A stretch of 37,552 nucleotides of DNA. It comes from Promethearchaeota archaeon. Lineage in GTDB: Archaea > Asgardarchaeota > Lokiarchaeia > Sigyniarchaeales > Sigyniarchaeaceae. A program made the translations under genes and the position numbers. Under the pieces are notes generated by a model that saw nothing but the letters and a program-made list of their open reading frames with translations, had not been told where the DNA came from and made no database searches. Position 1 is the stretch's first letter. Every line of letters begins with the position of its first letter. This document shows positions 7,375 to 15,037 of this stretch, piece after piece. The stretch is from positions 1 to 37,552 of the forward strand of contig JAFGBX010000208.1 of NCBI GenBank assembly GCA_016932935.1, written 5' to 3'.

Positions 7375-8631
7375 ATGCTGATGCAAGATGAAGACTTCTT
7401 GAACGACCCGCTGTTCACCCTCGGGATGGCGGTGGCGATCGGCGCCGTCTTGATCGTGATCTCGGTCGTCGCGCTGAGCATCTATATGAAGCAGAAAAGC
7501 AGGCTGCTGCTCTACTTCTTCCTGTCGTGGATGATATTCGGCATATTCATCATCTTGACCGACGGTATAGCGATCTTCTTGGGGGAAGTATTGGGCGAGG
7601 CTGAGCTCGCCGTGCTCCTGTTCCAGGTCTCGTTCGCGTTGATAGCCCCGTGTTGCGTCATCTTCTTCTTCGCGTTCGTCGATGAGGCGATGCACGAGGG
7701 TCTCGGCATGAAGAAGACAATCGTGGCCTTCGTGGCGTGCTCGATCATGGGTGCGTTCGTGATCATCGTCCCGTTCGGGTTCATCCCCTCGACCCCAGAG
7801 TCAGCTGCGAAGATCGCGCCGATCATATCCGGCACGATCGTTAACGCCGACCTCGAATTCGTCTGGATCCAGATCGTCAACGTCGTCTTCTTGCTGGAGG
7901 GGATCGCGGGCTTCTATTGGACATTGAACACGTTCCGCAAGGCACCGCCCTCAATGAAGAAGAATGCGACCACCTTGCTTCTCTTCGGTATTCTATTGCT
8001 CGTCGGTCTCATCATCCAGTTTTCCGCGGACGAGCTGCTCTTGATGGTGCAGACGGTGATCCTCATCCTGGTCACCCTTGGGACGTTGCTCGTGATAAAG
8101 AAGGAACCGAGGATTGCGCACCTCTTGCCGTACACGGTCTACAAGCTCATCGTGACGAGCAAGAACGGGCCGAAGTACTACACGAAGTCCTGGGCCGAGT
8201 CCGGCATCGACGACGACATGCTCGCAGGGCTTATGAGCGCGATCGGCACCGTCGTCAAGAACACGCTGCAAAAGATAAAGACGGGTGCGATCTCCGAGAT
8301 CAAGATGTACAAGGGCGTCATGCTCACGGAAATGCGATACTTGCCCGTCAACATCGTCCTCGTGGCGTCGAGGGCCTCCGGGGCGCTCAAGGAGTCGCTT
8401 GAAGGATTCAGCGAGGAGTTTATGAAGGCCTTTTACGACGATCTCTATGACAAGGACGGGTTTGCGAAGGAGGTTCTTGACGCGTTTGGTACCTTCACGG
8501 ACGCGAAAATGGTTCCGTTGATCGACAAGTACTTCAAGAACGTCCCAGTGTTCGAGACCGGCACTCGAGGGAGCGAATTGCCTGGTGTCGTGACCTCCAT
8601 CGCCGACGGTGCGGGCTCTACTGAGCCGTGA
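7375..8631 (+). CDS. Seven-transmembrane protein with C-terminal longin/profilin-like domain
   Basis: A 418-residue protein. Seven hydrophobic segments occupy about 16-38, 45-68, 78-101, 114-135, 161-183, 198-215 and 221-240. A cytosolic domain follows at ~250-380. Its start, YKLIVTSKNGPKYYTKSW, then an amphipathic helix, then strands and the helix GFSEEFMKAFYDDL, matches the beta-beta-alpha-beta-beta-beta-alpha plan of longin/roadblock-type domains. A short low-complexity tail ends the protein. Longin and roadblock domains are abundant in Asgard archaea and in eukaryotes bind small GTPases or membrane-traffic factors; 7TM modules often sense ligands. A membrane sensor coupled to a GTPase platform is inference. 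The receptor-like protein at 34419-36689 carries a comparable domain. The second Met (M3, 7381) is an alternative start. Confidence 0.75.
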   Translation: MLMQDEDFLNDPLFTLGMAVAIGAVLIVISVVALSIYMKQKSRLLLYFFLSWMIFGIFIILTDGIAIFLGEVLGEAELAVLLFQVSFALIAPCCVIFFFAFVDEAMHEGLGMKKTIVAFVACSIMGAFVIIVPFGFIPSTPESAAKIAPIISGTIVNADLEFVWIQIVNVVFLLEGIAGFYWTLNTFRKAPPSMKKNATTLLLFGILLLVGLIIQFSADELLLMVQTVILILVTLGTLLVIKKEPRIAHLLPYTVYKLIVTSKNGPKYYTKSWAESGIDDDMLAGLMSAIGTVVKNTLQKIKTGAISEIKMYKGVMLTEMRYLPVNIVLVASRASGALKESLEGFSEEFMKAFYDDLYDKDGFAKEVLDAFGTFTDAKMVPLIDKYFKNVPVFETGTRGSELPGVVTSIADGAGSTEP

Positions 8632-8716
8632 TTTATCCTTGCCCTTCCCTCTTCCTTTTCTGGTCATATTTTGGAGTTTTTCTCTCCTTTCTGGCCACGT
8701 TATAGCGCTTTTCTCT
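8632..8716. terminator. Pyrimidine-rich spacer between convergent genes
   Basis: The 85 bases between two convergent genes are almost all C and T on the plus strand, with several T-runs (e.g. GGAGTTTTTCTC), suitable for stopping the plus-strand transcript. For the minus-strand gene no comparable T-run was found immediately downstream. Confidence 0.35.
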
Positions 8717-9859
8717 TCAGACGGAGTACCTCGCCGAATCCCAGAACGCCTTGTACATCGGCCAGAAGGCGGCGTTCTTCAGGAAGAGGAGCGCACCCCT
8801 TAGCCTCCCCTTCTGTACGTACGGCTCGGCGAATGCCTCGATAGCAGCGTCGTCCATGTCCTTGAAACGCTCGTAGGCTTTCATGTACTTGCCCGCGTAA
8901 TATGGAGACCTCTTCCACATGGCCTCGAACCGGTGGATCGCATCGTCCAGGCGGGATTCGAGCCCATCCCCGCTTTGGCCCTCGACGGCCTTCACGATCG
9001 ATCCGGCCAGCATGCGACCAGCCACGAAACCAACCCTGATGCCGGCGCAAGTGAGCGGGTTGGTGAAGGCCCCTGCAGCCCCGATGAGCACCACCCTGTC
9101 CTTGGCGAAAGTTGGCATCCCGCCGAGGGCCATCTGCTTAGCCTGGATCTCGTAGGACTGGCCGTGGTACTCCGCCGTGCCCTTGATGAAACCCAGCTTT
9201 GCCTTCCCCGGCCCGTAAGGGAATTTATACTTGTAACCTCCGTCGTACTTGCCCCCGTACCAGAAGGTTATGGTGTGTTCGTCGCCCGGCTCGTCGGGTA
9301 CGAGGTATTGCATGAGCGTGATGATCTTCGGCTCTGGGAACCCCATGGTAGTTCGGACGCGCGAGTTTGGCCCATCCGCCCCGATGACCACCCTGGCAAG
9401 CGCGACGAACCCGGACTTGCACGATAACCTGACGAGGTTCTCGCTCGCGTCGACCTCCAAGACCTGGTCCCATCGAACCTCCCCCCCGGCACCAATGTAC
9501 GCCTCGATGACGTGGCGCAAGAAGCTGGGACGATCCAAGATGTGTAATTTGAACGGATCCTCCGTCGCGTGTTTCATACCCCAGTATTCTCGCACAGTGT
9601 CCACGTACGTGGTGATGTCGCTTGGCTCGATTCGGATCGGGGCGATCTCTTCGAAAAAGCCATCGCTCACGCCCTCCCCGCACTTGTGGTGGTACTTGTC
9701 GTATTCCGCCGGGTCCTCGTGCTTCTCGATGAGCAAGACCCTCAGCAGCGACCGCGTGTCGAACAGTTTCAGGTAACACGCGGCGGGCGCGCCCGCCGGC
9801 CCCGCGCCCACGACGACGACATCGTATACTTGGCCTTCAGCGGTGTCGCAAGGCCCCAT
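8717..9859 (-). CDS. Geranylgeranyl reductase family FAD-dependent oxidoreductase
   Basis: A 380-residue flavoprotein. The dinucleotide-binding motif VVVGAGPAGAPAA (G18, G20, G23) opens the Rossmann fold. KCGEGV with C60 matches the conserved cysteine segment of geranylgeranyl reductases, YKYKFP (209-214) fits their Y-x-W/Y-x-F-P signature, GADGPNSRVR (160-169) and GAAGAFTNPLTCAGI (~260-274) are the other flavin-binding motifs. Archaeal members saturate the isoprenoid chains of membrane lipids, though the family also acts on other polyprenyl substrates. The protein should be cytosolic or membrane-peripheral. It lies 44 bases after the radical SAM gene on the same strand, with its own TATA-like box (9881-9890) in the gap. 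Which isoprenoid it reduces is open. Confidence 0.8.
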   Translation of the reverse strand: MGPCDTAEGQVYDVVVVGAGPAGAPAACYLKLFDTRSLLRVLLIEKHEDPAEYDKYHHKCGEGVSDGFFEEIAPIRIEPSDITTYVDTVREYWGMKHATEDPFKLHILDRPSFLRHVIEAYIGAGGEVRWDQVLEVDASENLVRLSCKSGFVALARVVIGADGPNSRVRTTMGFPEPKIITLMQYLVPDEPGDEHTITFWYGGKYDGGYKYKFPYGPGKAKLGFIKGTAEYHGQSYEIQAKQMALGGMPTFAKDRVVLIGAAGAFTNPLTCAGIRVGFVAGRMLAGSIVKAVEGQSGDGLESRLDDAIHRFEAMWKRSPYYAGKYMKAYERFKDMDDAAIEAFAEPYVQKGRLRGALLFLKNAAFWPMYKAFWDSARYSV

Positions 9860-9880
9860 GATCGTAATAACAAATTAAAG

Positions 9881-9890
9881 AATATTTATT
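9881..9890 (-). promoter_or_regulatory. TATA-like box for the flavoprotein gene
   Basis: Minus strand AATAAATATT, 22-31 bases before the ATG at 9859, within the 44-base gap after the radical SAM gene. Confidence 0.45.
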
Positions 9891-9903
9891 CCTTCCGACG
9901 CGC

Positions 9904-11133
9904 CTACTTCGCGAGCCGCAGCCGCTTCAAGAACCGGTACACGATCATGGCCGGGTAGTTTATCCGGTAGGCCCTTAGGAAGTTCTTCTCCATCACTTGT
10001 TCGAGCGGGTGGCCGTCCGGCCCCCCCTCGCACGACTCGACCCCGCCGAGGACGTCCCCCGTCTCCGTGAAGGCCCGGGCCCGGCAGCCCCCGCAAGTGT
10101 TCTTGTACTTGCAGCTGCCGCACTTGCCGCCGACCTCGCGGTTCCGCAACTTCTGCACGAGCGGGTGCGTGTCCCAGATGCCCTTGAGGGCGTGCGGGTC
10201 GTCTAGCACGTTACCGAGGTAGACGTCGAGGAAGTTGCACGGGTACACGTTCCCCGCGTGGTCGACATTGAAGTAGTTATTGCCGGCGCTGCAGCCGCGG
10301 GACATGATGGCCATGAACGCGTGCTTCTGCACCTTCCGCCACGTCTCCTCCCTGACCGGGTGGGGCATGCAGTCCCAGGGAGTCACTGGGTTGCCATAAT
10401 TGCAGATCTTGTAGTGGTCATAGGTGCGCAGCTCCTCGGGGGAGAGCTGGAGGTCGGGGAACTCGACCGCGCGCCCTGCGCTGAACATGGGGTAGGCATC
10501 CTGGAACACGTGGAAGCCGCCCTTCTTCTTCAAGAACTTCCCGATCGCCTCCATCTCGCCAATGTTCTTCTTGGTCACGACCATGCCCGAGGTGATGTAC
10601 ATGCCCTTCTTGAGGGCGAGGTCGATCGCGTTCAGGGCCCTTTCGTATGCGTCGGGCTTCGGCGGCCTGAGCTCCCTCACGAGCTCCGGGTTGAGCGAGT
10701 CCAGGGGGATGTTCAGCGTGAGCGTGAAGTCCTTGTAGGCACGGGTGTACTCGTCTACCATCTCCTCGGTGAGGAGGTAGGCGTTCGTGCCCATCTCTAC
10801 GTGTTTCAAGGTCTTCTTGAGCTTCTTGAAGTCGTCGGCGAGGGCAATGATGTCGTTGAACCTGAGGGTGGGTTCCGCGCCCACGAAGCAGAAGACCTCG
10901 AACTTCATCTCGCCCACTTGCGGGAGCAATTGCTCGCGGATTTCGTCGACGGTGAGCTCGGGCTGCAAGTGCGCGGGGGTCACCCCGCGTACTATCTCGG
11001 AGCGCGGGACGTCCTTTTCCGCGTCCTTGATCCGCTTGGCCTGGTAGCAGAACACGCACCGGAAATTGCACTTCTTCGTGAGCTCGAACGACACGAGGTG
11101 GGGGTGGGGGTAGTCGAGGACGCGGGATTGCAT
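9904..11133 (-). CDS. Radical SAM/SPASM domain protein
   Basis: A 409-residue protein. The radical SAM cluster motif CNFRCVFC gives C22, C26 and C29. VGAEPTL (84-90) stands for the GGEP SAM-binding motif, separated from the cluster by an unusually long ~50-residue insert rich in charged residues. The C-terminal SPASM-type region has cysteines C281, C299, C338, C341, C347, C350 and C368, ligands for auxiliary Fe-S clusters. SPASM proteins modify peptides or cofactors, and archaeal relatives act in heme (AhbD) or peptide maturation; the substrate here is not evident and no short precursor peptide was found next to it. A TATA-like box precedes the ATG by ~30 bases. The flavoprotein gene follows after 44 bases. 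Confidence 0.85.
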   Translation of the reverse strand: MQSRVLDYPHPHLVSFELTKKCNFRCVFCYQAKRIKDAEKDVPRSEIVRGVTPAHLQPELTVDEIREQLLPQVGEMKFEVFCFVGAEPTLRFNDIIALADDFKKLKKTLKHVEMGTNAYLLTEEMVDEYTRAYKDFTLTLNIPLDSLNPELVRELRPPKPDAYERALNAIDLALKKGMYITSGMVVTKKNIGEMEAIGKFLKKKGGFHVFQDAYPMFSAGRAVEFPDLQLSPEELRTYDHYKICNYGNPVTPWDCMPHPVREETWRKVQKHAFMAIMSRGCSAGNNYFNVDHAGNVYPCNFLDVYLGNVLDDPHALKGIWDTHPLVQKLRNREVGGKCGSCKYKNTCGGCRARAFTETGDVLGGVESCEGGPDGHPLEQVMEKNFLRAYRINYPAMIVYRFLKRLRLAK

Positions 11134-11158
11134 GGTATGATCTTTCCACGAGGCCGGG

Positions 11159-11168
11159 GCTTAAAAGG
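11159..11168 (-). promoter_or_regulatory. TATA-like box for the radical SAM gene
   Basis: Minus strand TTCCTTTTAAGC region, ~26-35 bases before the ATG at 11133. The rest of the 222-base divergent gap to 11355 holds AAATATATTA at 11278-11287, a probable box for the plus-strand RadA-like gene. Confidence 0.5.
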
Positions 11169-11355
11169 AACCGGGTTTCGACCGGAAGCACGCGATCCTC
11201 GCGCCACCTCGCGCCCCCCACAGCTCCAGCTTTGAGCAAGGGTGCTTGGAAAATGAATATCCAATCGATCAGATGATGAAATATATTAGGGATGAGGCGG
11301 ATCAGATCAACATTCCACAGCGTGTCGTGGCAGTTAACCGAGGACGTGCTTCGCA

Positions 11356-12630
11356 GTGCATGACGATGGCGATTTACCAGGTGCTGGATCGGATCTGGAG
11401 CTGTTGAAGCAAAGGCTCGAGTCTTTGATCTCCGGGATCATCGAGGACGCCGGCGAGATCGCAGAGATCATCAAGAAGATCAAGAACTCGCCCAGCTTCT
11501 TCGCGGGTATGATGGGGGGTATGCCTGGCGTCGAAAAGAAGCTACACGACCTGAAGAACCTCCTCCGGTCGATCGACGGCTTCGATCGCGTGTCATCGAC
11601 CATGCCGCTCACGCTCTTCCCGACCCCGCCGCCATCGCCTGCGGGGTTCACGAGCATCAACGCCTATGCACAATTACCTGGAAGGCCACGCCTCGAGTTC
11701 AACGGGCCATATTTCACCTTGAACGGCCTTTTCAACCAGGGGCTCGACCTTGGAACCATCGTTGAGTTCCACTCGAGCTCCCTCGCGGGCATGGACGCGT
11801 GCTTGACCTGCGCCTTCGTCATGATCGATGCATACATGCGAAGCGAGGCCATCGACACGAAGAGCGTGCGCTTCATCACGGCAGAGCCTATGCGGTATGG
11901 GGCGTTCTTCAAGCGGCTCGAGCCCGCCATCGACCAGCACGCGCGACTGGACTGCATCAAGGTGGCGTCGATTGACACGATCTTCGACGCCAGGTCGCTG
12001 CTGGAGAACCTCGCCCTCACCATCGACGTGCCGAAGCATGGCCTCGTCATCATCAACTGTGTCGACACGATCATCGGGCTGCTCGGCTATGATAGCATGG
12101 CCCGGCGTGACCGGCTCAAATCCGCCCTATTCCAGGCTCTACGGCAGACCGCCAGGGACAACGACGCGATCGTGGTCGTCACGTCGCTGATCCTCGGCAA
12201 GCCGCGGCAGTACGAGCGGGAGACATACGACTACATGGCGAGCGTGGAGCCCCAGTCAGCGGGATGCCTCAAGCTCAGAGTGCTCGGTCGTGGTCAGACC
12301 TACATCAACCGGCGCGAGGACGGCTTCCTCGTGAGTGCGGAGCCCGTCGCCTTCTCCCCGCCCGAGGCGGGCGCGCCAGTCGGGGTGCGCGGGGGCCCTG
12401 CCAAAGCCGATGATTCGACGATGGCACGGGTCGAGGCGTTTAATGCGCTGGTTCTCTCCATGCAAGAGGATGCGCAGGGCGGCTCCATAACCGTGGATGC
12501 CCTTGTAGAACAAGCCTTGTCGCGTTCCGTGGCTGCCAGCGCCGAGGAAGCCTTGTCGTTGGTGGCTGCTTTGAAGAGGATGCGCCTGGTTGCGGATCTC
12601 GGCGACGGAACCATCACCGCGGCTCGTTGA
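11356..12630 (+). CDS. RadA/RecA-like protein with degenerate Walker A motif
   Basis: A 424-residue protein. Residues 12-76 are helical and charged (likely coiled coil). Residues ~110-310 follow the RecA-like core in order: LDLGTIVEFHSSSLAGMDAC takes the place of the RadA stretch before and through Walker A, but lacks the GK[ST]; GLVIINCVDTII (229-240) fits Walker B with D237; AIVVVTSLI (281-289) fits the strand after loop 1; a basic GRGQTYINRREDGF strand follows. A ~45-residue C-terminal segment (376-424) looks like a winged helix. Known RadA paralogs assist recombination; without the P-loop lysine ATP hydrolysis is doubtful, so a regulatory or structural paralog is more likely. Start GTG 11356 is the longest possible in this frame; the TATA-like box is ~70 bases upstream. 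Confidence 0.65.
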   Translation: MHDDGDLPGAGSDLELLKQRLESLISGIIEDAGEIAEIIKKIKNSPSFFAGMMGGMPGVEKKLHDLKNLLRSIDGFDRVSSTMPLTLFPTPPPSPAGFTSINAYAQLPGRPRLEFNGPYFTLNGLFNQGLDLGTIVEFHSSSLAGMDACLTCAFVMIDAYMRSEAIDTKSVRFITAEPMRYGAFFKRLEPAIDQHARLDCIKVASIDTIFDARSLLENLALTIDVPKHGLVIINCVDTIIGLLGYDSMARRDRLKSALFQALRQTARDNDAIVVVTSLILGKPRQYERETYDYMASVEPQSAGCLKLRVLGRGQTYINRREDGFLVSAEPVAFSPPEAGAPVGVRGGPAKADDSTMARVEAFNALVLSMQEDAQGGSITVDALVEQALSRSVAASAEEALSLVAALKRMRLVADLGDGTITAAR

Positions 12631-12639
12631 CCTCGTTGC

Positions 12640-12740
12640 CACGATGTAACCCGCTCGGGTCTCCTTGTCACATCGTGTAATTAGCTGAACGTTCAACGTG
12701 ACAAGCTGAAGGTTGCTCGTTTTTTCATTTTTTCGTTTTG
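12640..12740 (+). other. Overlapping inverted repeats followed by T-tracts, between the RadA-like and glutamate synthase-domain genes
   Basis: Two perfect 8-base inverted repeats share their middle arms: CACGATGT 12640-12647 with ACATCGTG 12670-12677, and CTTGTCAC 12664-12671 with GTGACAAG 12698-12705. They cannot form at once. A further palindrome GAACGTTC is at 12687-12694, and runs of six Ts follow at 12721-12738. This may be the terminator of the upstream gene or an operator region for the downstream one. Confidence 0.4.
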
Positions 12741-12762
12741 AAAGTTCAAACCTTTTTGCCTC

Positions 12763-12771
12763 TATATTAAG
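12763..12771 (+). promoter_or_regulatory. TATA-like box for the glutamate synthase-domain gene
   Basis: CTATATTAA lies ~75 bases before the ATG at 12846, giving a leader of roughly 55 bases. A purine-rich AGGAGGG at 12812-12818 lies within this leader, but is 27 bases from the ATG and better spaced to an out-of-frame GTG at 12824. Confidence 0.4.
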
Positions 12772-12845
12772 TCATTTATGTTTTTTTCAGACAACTTTTT
12801 TGAATTAGAAAAGGAGGGATCGCGTGAATTCCGGAAGTGATCGTC

Positions 12846-14492
12846 ATGACCAAATTCAACCTGGTGACACACAGGAACAGCATCATCGGGACTCGCACCC
12901 GCGTGGAGGATTCTTGCGAGTCCGGCTTGTGCCCGATCTGCATCGCCGACTGCCCCGTCTTCTGCGAGGTGAGCAAGTCGGCGCTCCGGGGCCGCGAAAC
13001 GCTCTACCCGCTGCGTGAATACTTCGGCGACTCGACCGCGGGCACGCCCAAGGACTACGGGCTCAGCTTCAGCGACTTCCAGATCCAGTTCGAGGTCAGG
13101 GGTGCCAAGGGCATCGCCGAGGACATGGACAAGGCCATCTTCCCCAACGCCGACATCACGACCAAGTGGGGCAACATACCGCAAAAGGTGCCGCTCGTCA
13201 TCGCGGGCCTGGGTTCGACCTACGTCGCCAAGCGCAACTGGATCGGCCTGGCGCACGGCGCCGCCTTGTCGGGCTGCTCGCTGACCGTCGGCGAGAACGT
13301 GTGCGGCATGGACTCCGATGCCAAGTTCGAGAACGGCAGCAAATATCCCCGCGTCGTCGACACGGAGGACATGAAGTTCCGCGTCACCTCGTTCCGCGAT
13401 TACTGGGACGGCAAGCACGGCGACATCATCGTCCAGCGCAACGTCGAGGACACGCGCCTCGGCGTGTTCGAGTACGTCACGAGCAAGCTCGAGGTCACGA
13501 GCCTCGAGGAGAAGTTCGGCCAGGGCGCCAAGGCCATCGGCGGCGAGGTGCGGCTCGAATCGCTCGAACGTGCCCAGCTGCTCGCCAAGCGCGGCTACCT
13601 CGTCATCCCGGACCCGTTCAACCCGGACGTGATCGAGCAGTACAGGGCGGGGCACATCATGGACTTCGAGCGCCACTCGCGAGTGGGCATCACGAGCACC
13701 GAGGCCTTCCTCGAGGGCCTCGACACGGCCAAGGCCATGGGCATCAAGAACCTGTTCATCAAGACCGGCGCGTACCGGCCCTCGGCGACCGCGTGGATCA
13801 TCCGCCTCGGCGTCGAGGGCAAGGTCGACGGAATGACGTTCGACGGCGCGGGCGGCGGCACCGGCATGTCCCCGGTCACGATGATGAACGAGGGGTCCAT
13901 CCCGACCGTCTACCTCACCGCCATGGTCACGGGCTGCCTCGACATGATCAAGAAGAAGACGCCCAGCGCCAAGATCCCGACCATCGCCATCGCCGGCGGG
14001 CTCGCGAACGAGACGCACATGTTCAAGGCGCTCGCCATGGGCGCGCCGTACGTGACGTGCATGGCCATGGCCAGGGCGCCCATCACCGCTGCCATGAAGG
14101 GCTCGTTCGTCGAAAAGTGCATCAAGGCGCGCTCGGTCACCAAGGCCATGCTCGAATCCCTCGGGTTCGACAAGGCGAAGGATCCGGCCTCGCTCACGAT
14201 GGAAGAGGCGTTCATCGTCGCCGACGAGCTCAAGCGGAGGTACCCAGGCAAGCAGATCTCTGGCGGCGCGATGGGGGTCTACAGCTACTTCACGAACCGC
14301 CTCGGCACGGGACTCAAGCAGCTCCTCGCGGGAGTCCGAAAGTTCAAGCTCGACCTGCTCGACCGCCGCGACATCGCATGCATCTCCGACACGGCCTACG
14401 AGGTCTGCAAGACGTGGGGCATCGGCGTCGAGAGGCAAGACACGCTCGACCTGGAGGAGGTAAAGGACCAGATCTTCTCCGGGCGGTATTGA
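12846..14492 (+). CDS. FMN-binding glutamate synthase (GltB central domain) family protein
   Basis: A 548-residue protein consisting of the FMN/TIM-barrel glutamate synthase domain without the glutaminase domain, as in archaeal-type stand-alone versions. Landmarks are GLGSTYVAKRNW, GLAHGAALSG with GENVCGMD, GAYRPSATAWIIRLG, the phosphate-binding TFDGAGGGTGMSP, IAIAGGLANE and the GAPYVTCMAMARAP loop. The N-terminus has a five-cysteine cluster (C24, C29, C32, C36, C40; CESGLCPICIADCPVFCE) that could hold an Fe-S cluster. Expected role: glutamate formation from 2-oxoglutarate with ammonia from a partner, or another amidotransfer or redox reaction; no partner subunit is adjacent. The third codon positions are strongly C/G, stronger than the neighbours, suggesting high expression. 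The GTG at 12837 is an alternative start. Confidence 0.85.
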   Translation: MTKFNLVTHRNSIIGTRTRVEDSCESGLCPICIADCPVFCEVSKSALRGRETLYPLREYFGDSTAGTPKDYGLSFSDFQIQFEVRGAKGIAEDMDKAIFPNADITTKWGNIPQKVPLVIAGLGSTYVAKRNWIGLAHGAALSGCSLTVGENVCGMDSDAKFENGSKYPRVVDTEDMKFRVTSFRDYWDGKHGDIIVQRNVEDTRLGVFEYVTSKLEVTSLEEKFGQGAKAIGGEVRLESLERAQLLAKRGYLVIPDPFNPDVIEQYRAGHIMDFERHSRVGITSTEAFLEGLDTAKAMGIKNLFIKTGAYRPSATAWIIRLGVEGKVDGMTFDGAGGGTGMSPVTMMNEGSIPTVYLTAMVTGCLDMIKKKTPSAKIPTIAIAGGLANETHMFKALAMGAPYVTCMAMARAPITAAMKGSFVEKCIKARSVTKAMLESLGFDKAKDPASLTMEEAFIVADELKRRYPGKQISGGAMGVYSYFTNRLGTGLKQLLAGVRKFKLDLLDRRDIACISDTAYEVCKTWGIGVERQDTLDLEEVKDQIFSGRY

Positions 14493-14629
14493 TGCCGTCG
14501 CGAGTCCGAAAAAGCAGTATTTATCCTCCTCTTTCTATACAACGAAGCGTAGATGGCTTGTCATCTGATTATGTCCCAAGGAAAATAAGGAATTGTGAGA
14601 AGCGTGATGCAAGGCGAAGGAGGTAGGGA
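14493..14629. other. Noncoding spacer
   Basis: About 140 AT-richer bases after the glutamate synthase-domain gene. T-rich pyrimidine tract near 14518-14540 (TATTTATCCTCCTCTTTC) could end its transcript. No gene or RNA seen. Confidence 0.4.
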
Positions 14630-14902
14630 CTAGGCGCCCTTGGCCTTCTTCTCCCGCTCGAGGATGGCAGAGCCGTCGGTTCTCACCTTGTTGACCGCTC
14701 CTGCCTTCTTGTGGGATCCCTTCTTCTTACCGATCACTCCGAGGGCGATCGCCCCAACGCCCGCTACTGAGATGACAATGATGATGATCGTTATGACATC
14801 GAGACGCAACCAATCGAATGATGGTGACGAGCTGCTTGTGTCGTGTTCGTTATGGTTCGACGTGCGCTCTGAAACGATTCCGGGCGGGTGATAGGATGTA
14901 TG
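14630..14902 (-). pseudogene. Decayed C-terminal end of a membrane-anchored surface protein
   Basis: An open minus-strand frame of 90 codons between TAG 14903-14905 and TAG 14630-14632 without ATG or GTG. It encodes a Ser/Asn-rich hydrophilic stretch (SERTSNHNEHDTSSSSPS), a strong membrane segment (VITIIIIIVISVAGVGAIAL) and a Lys-rich tail (IGKKKGSHKKAG). This is exactly the end expected of an archaeal extracellular protein held by a C-terminal membrane anchor. The ectodomain is missing. A TTG at 14809 could start a ~59-residue small membrane protein, the main alternative. The plus-strand frame at 14640-14891 is a shadow. Upstream (14906-15007) is AT-rich and carries ATTATAAT at 14943-14950. 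Confidence 0.4.
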
Positions 14903-15008
14903 CTAAAAGGCAATTGGGTATGCCTCGGATGAAAAGTTCGTAATTATAATGCGATTCCGGATGTTATACGACGGGATACTCGATAAAGGGCTCGGGAGGG
15001 TGGAAAGG

Positions 15009-15017
15009 CTTTTTAAG
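15009..15017 (+). promoter_or_regulatory. TATA-like box for the ECF S-component gene
   Basis: CTTTTTAAG lies 21-29 bases before the ATG at 15038, fitting leaderless transcription. Confidence 0.5.
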
Positions 15018-15037
15018 CGCCGGGAACCATCTAACAC

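Noticed and set aside
9904-11133. Radical SAM gene as QueE partner for the QueC fusion
   Set aside because: It has a SPASM-type C-terminus and CX3CX2C motif with a long insert, unlike the short QueE; it lies 6 kb away.
12762-14438. 558-residue minus-strand open frame opposite the glutamate synthase-domain gene
   Set aside because: It is rich in Arg, Leu, Val, Asp and His as expected for the antisense of a GC3-rich gene; the plus strand carries clear family motifs.
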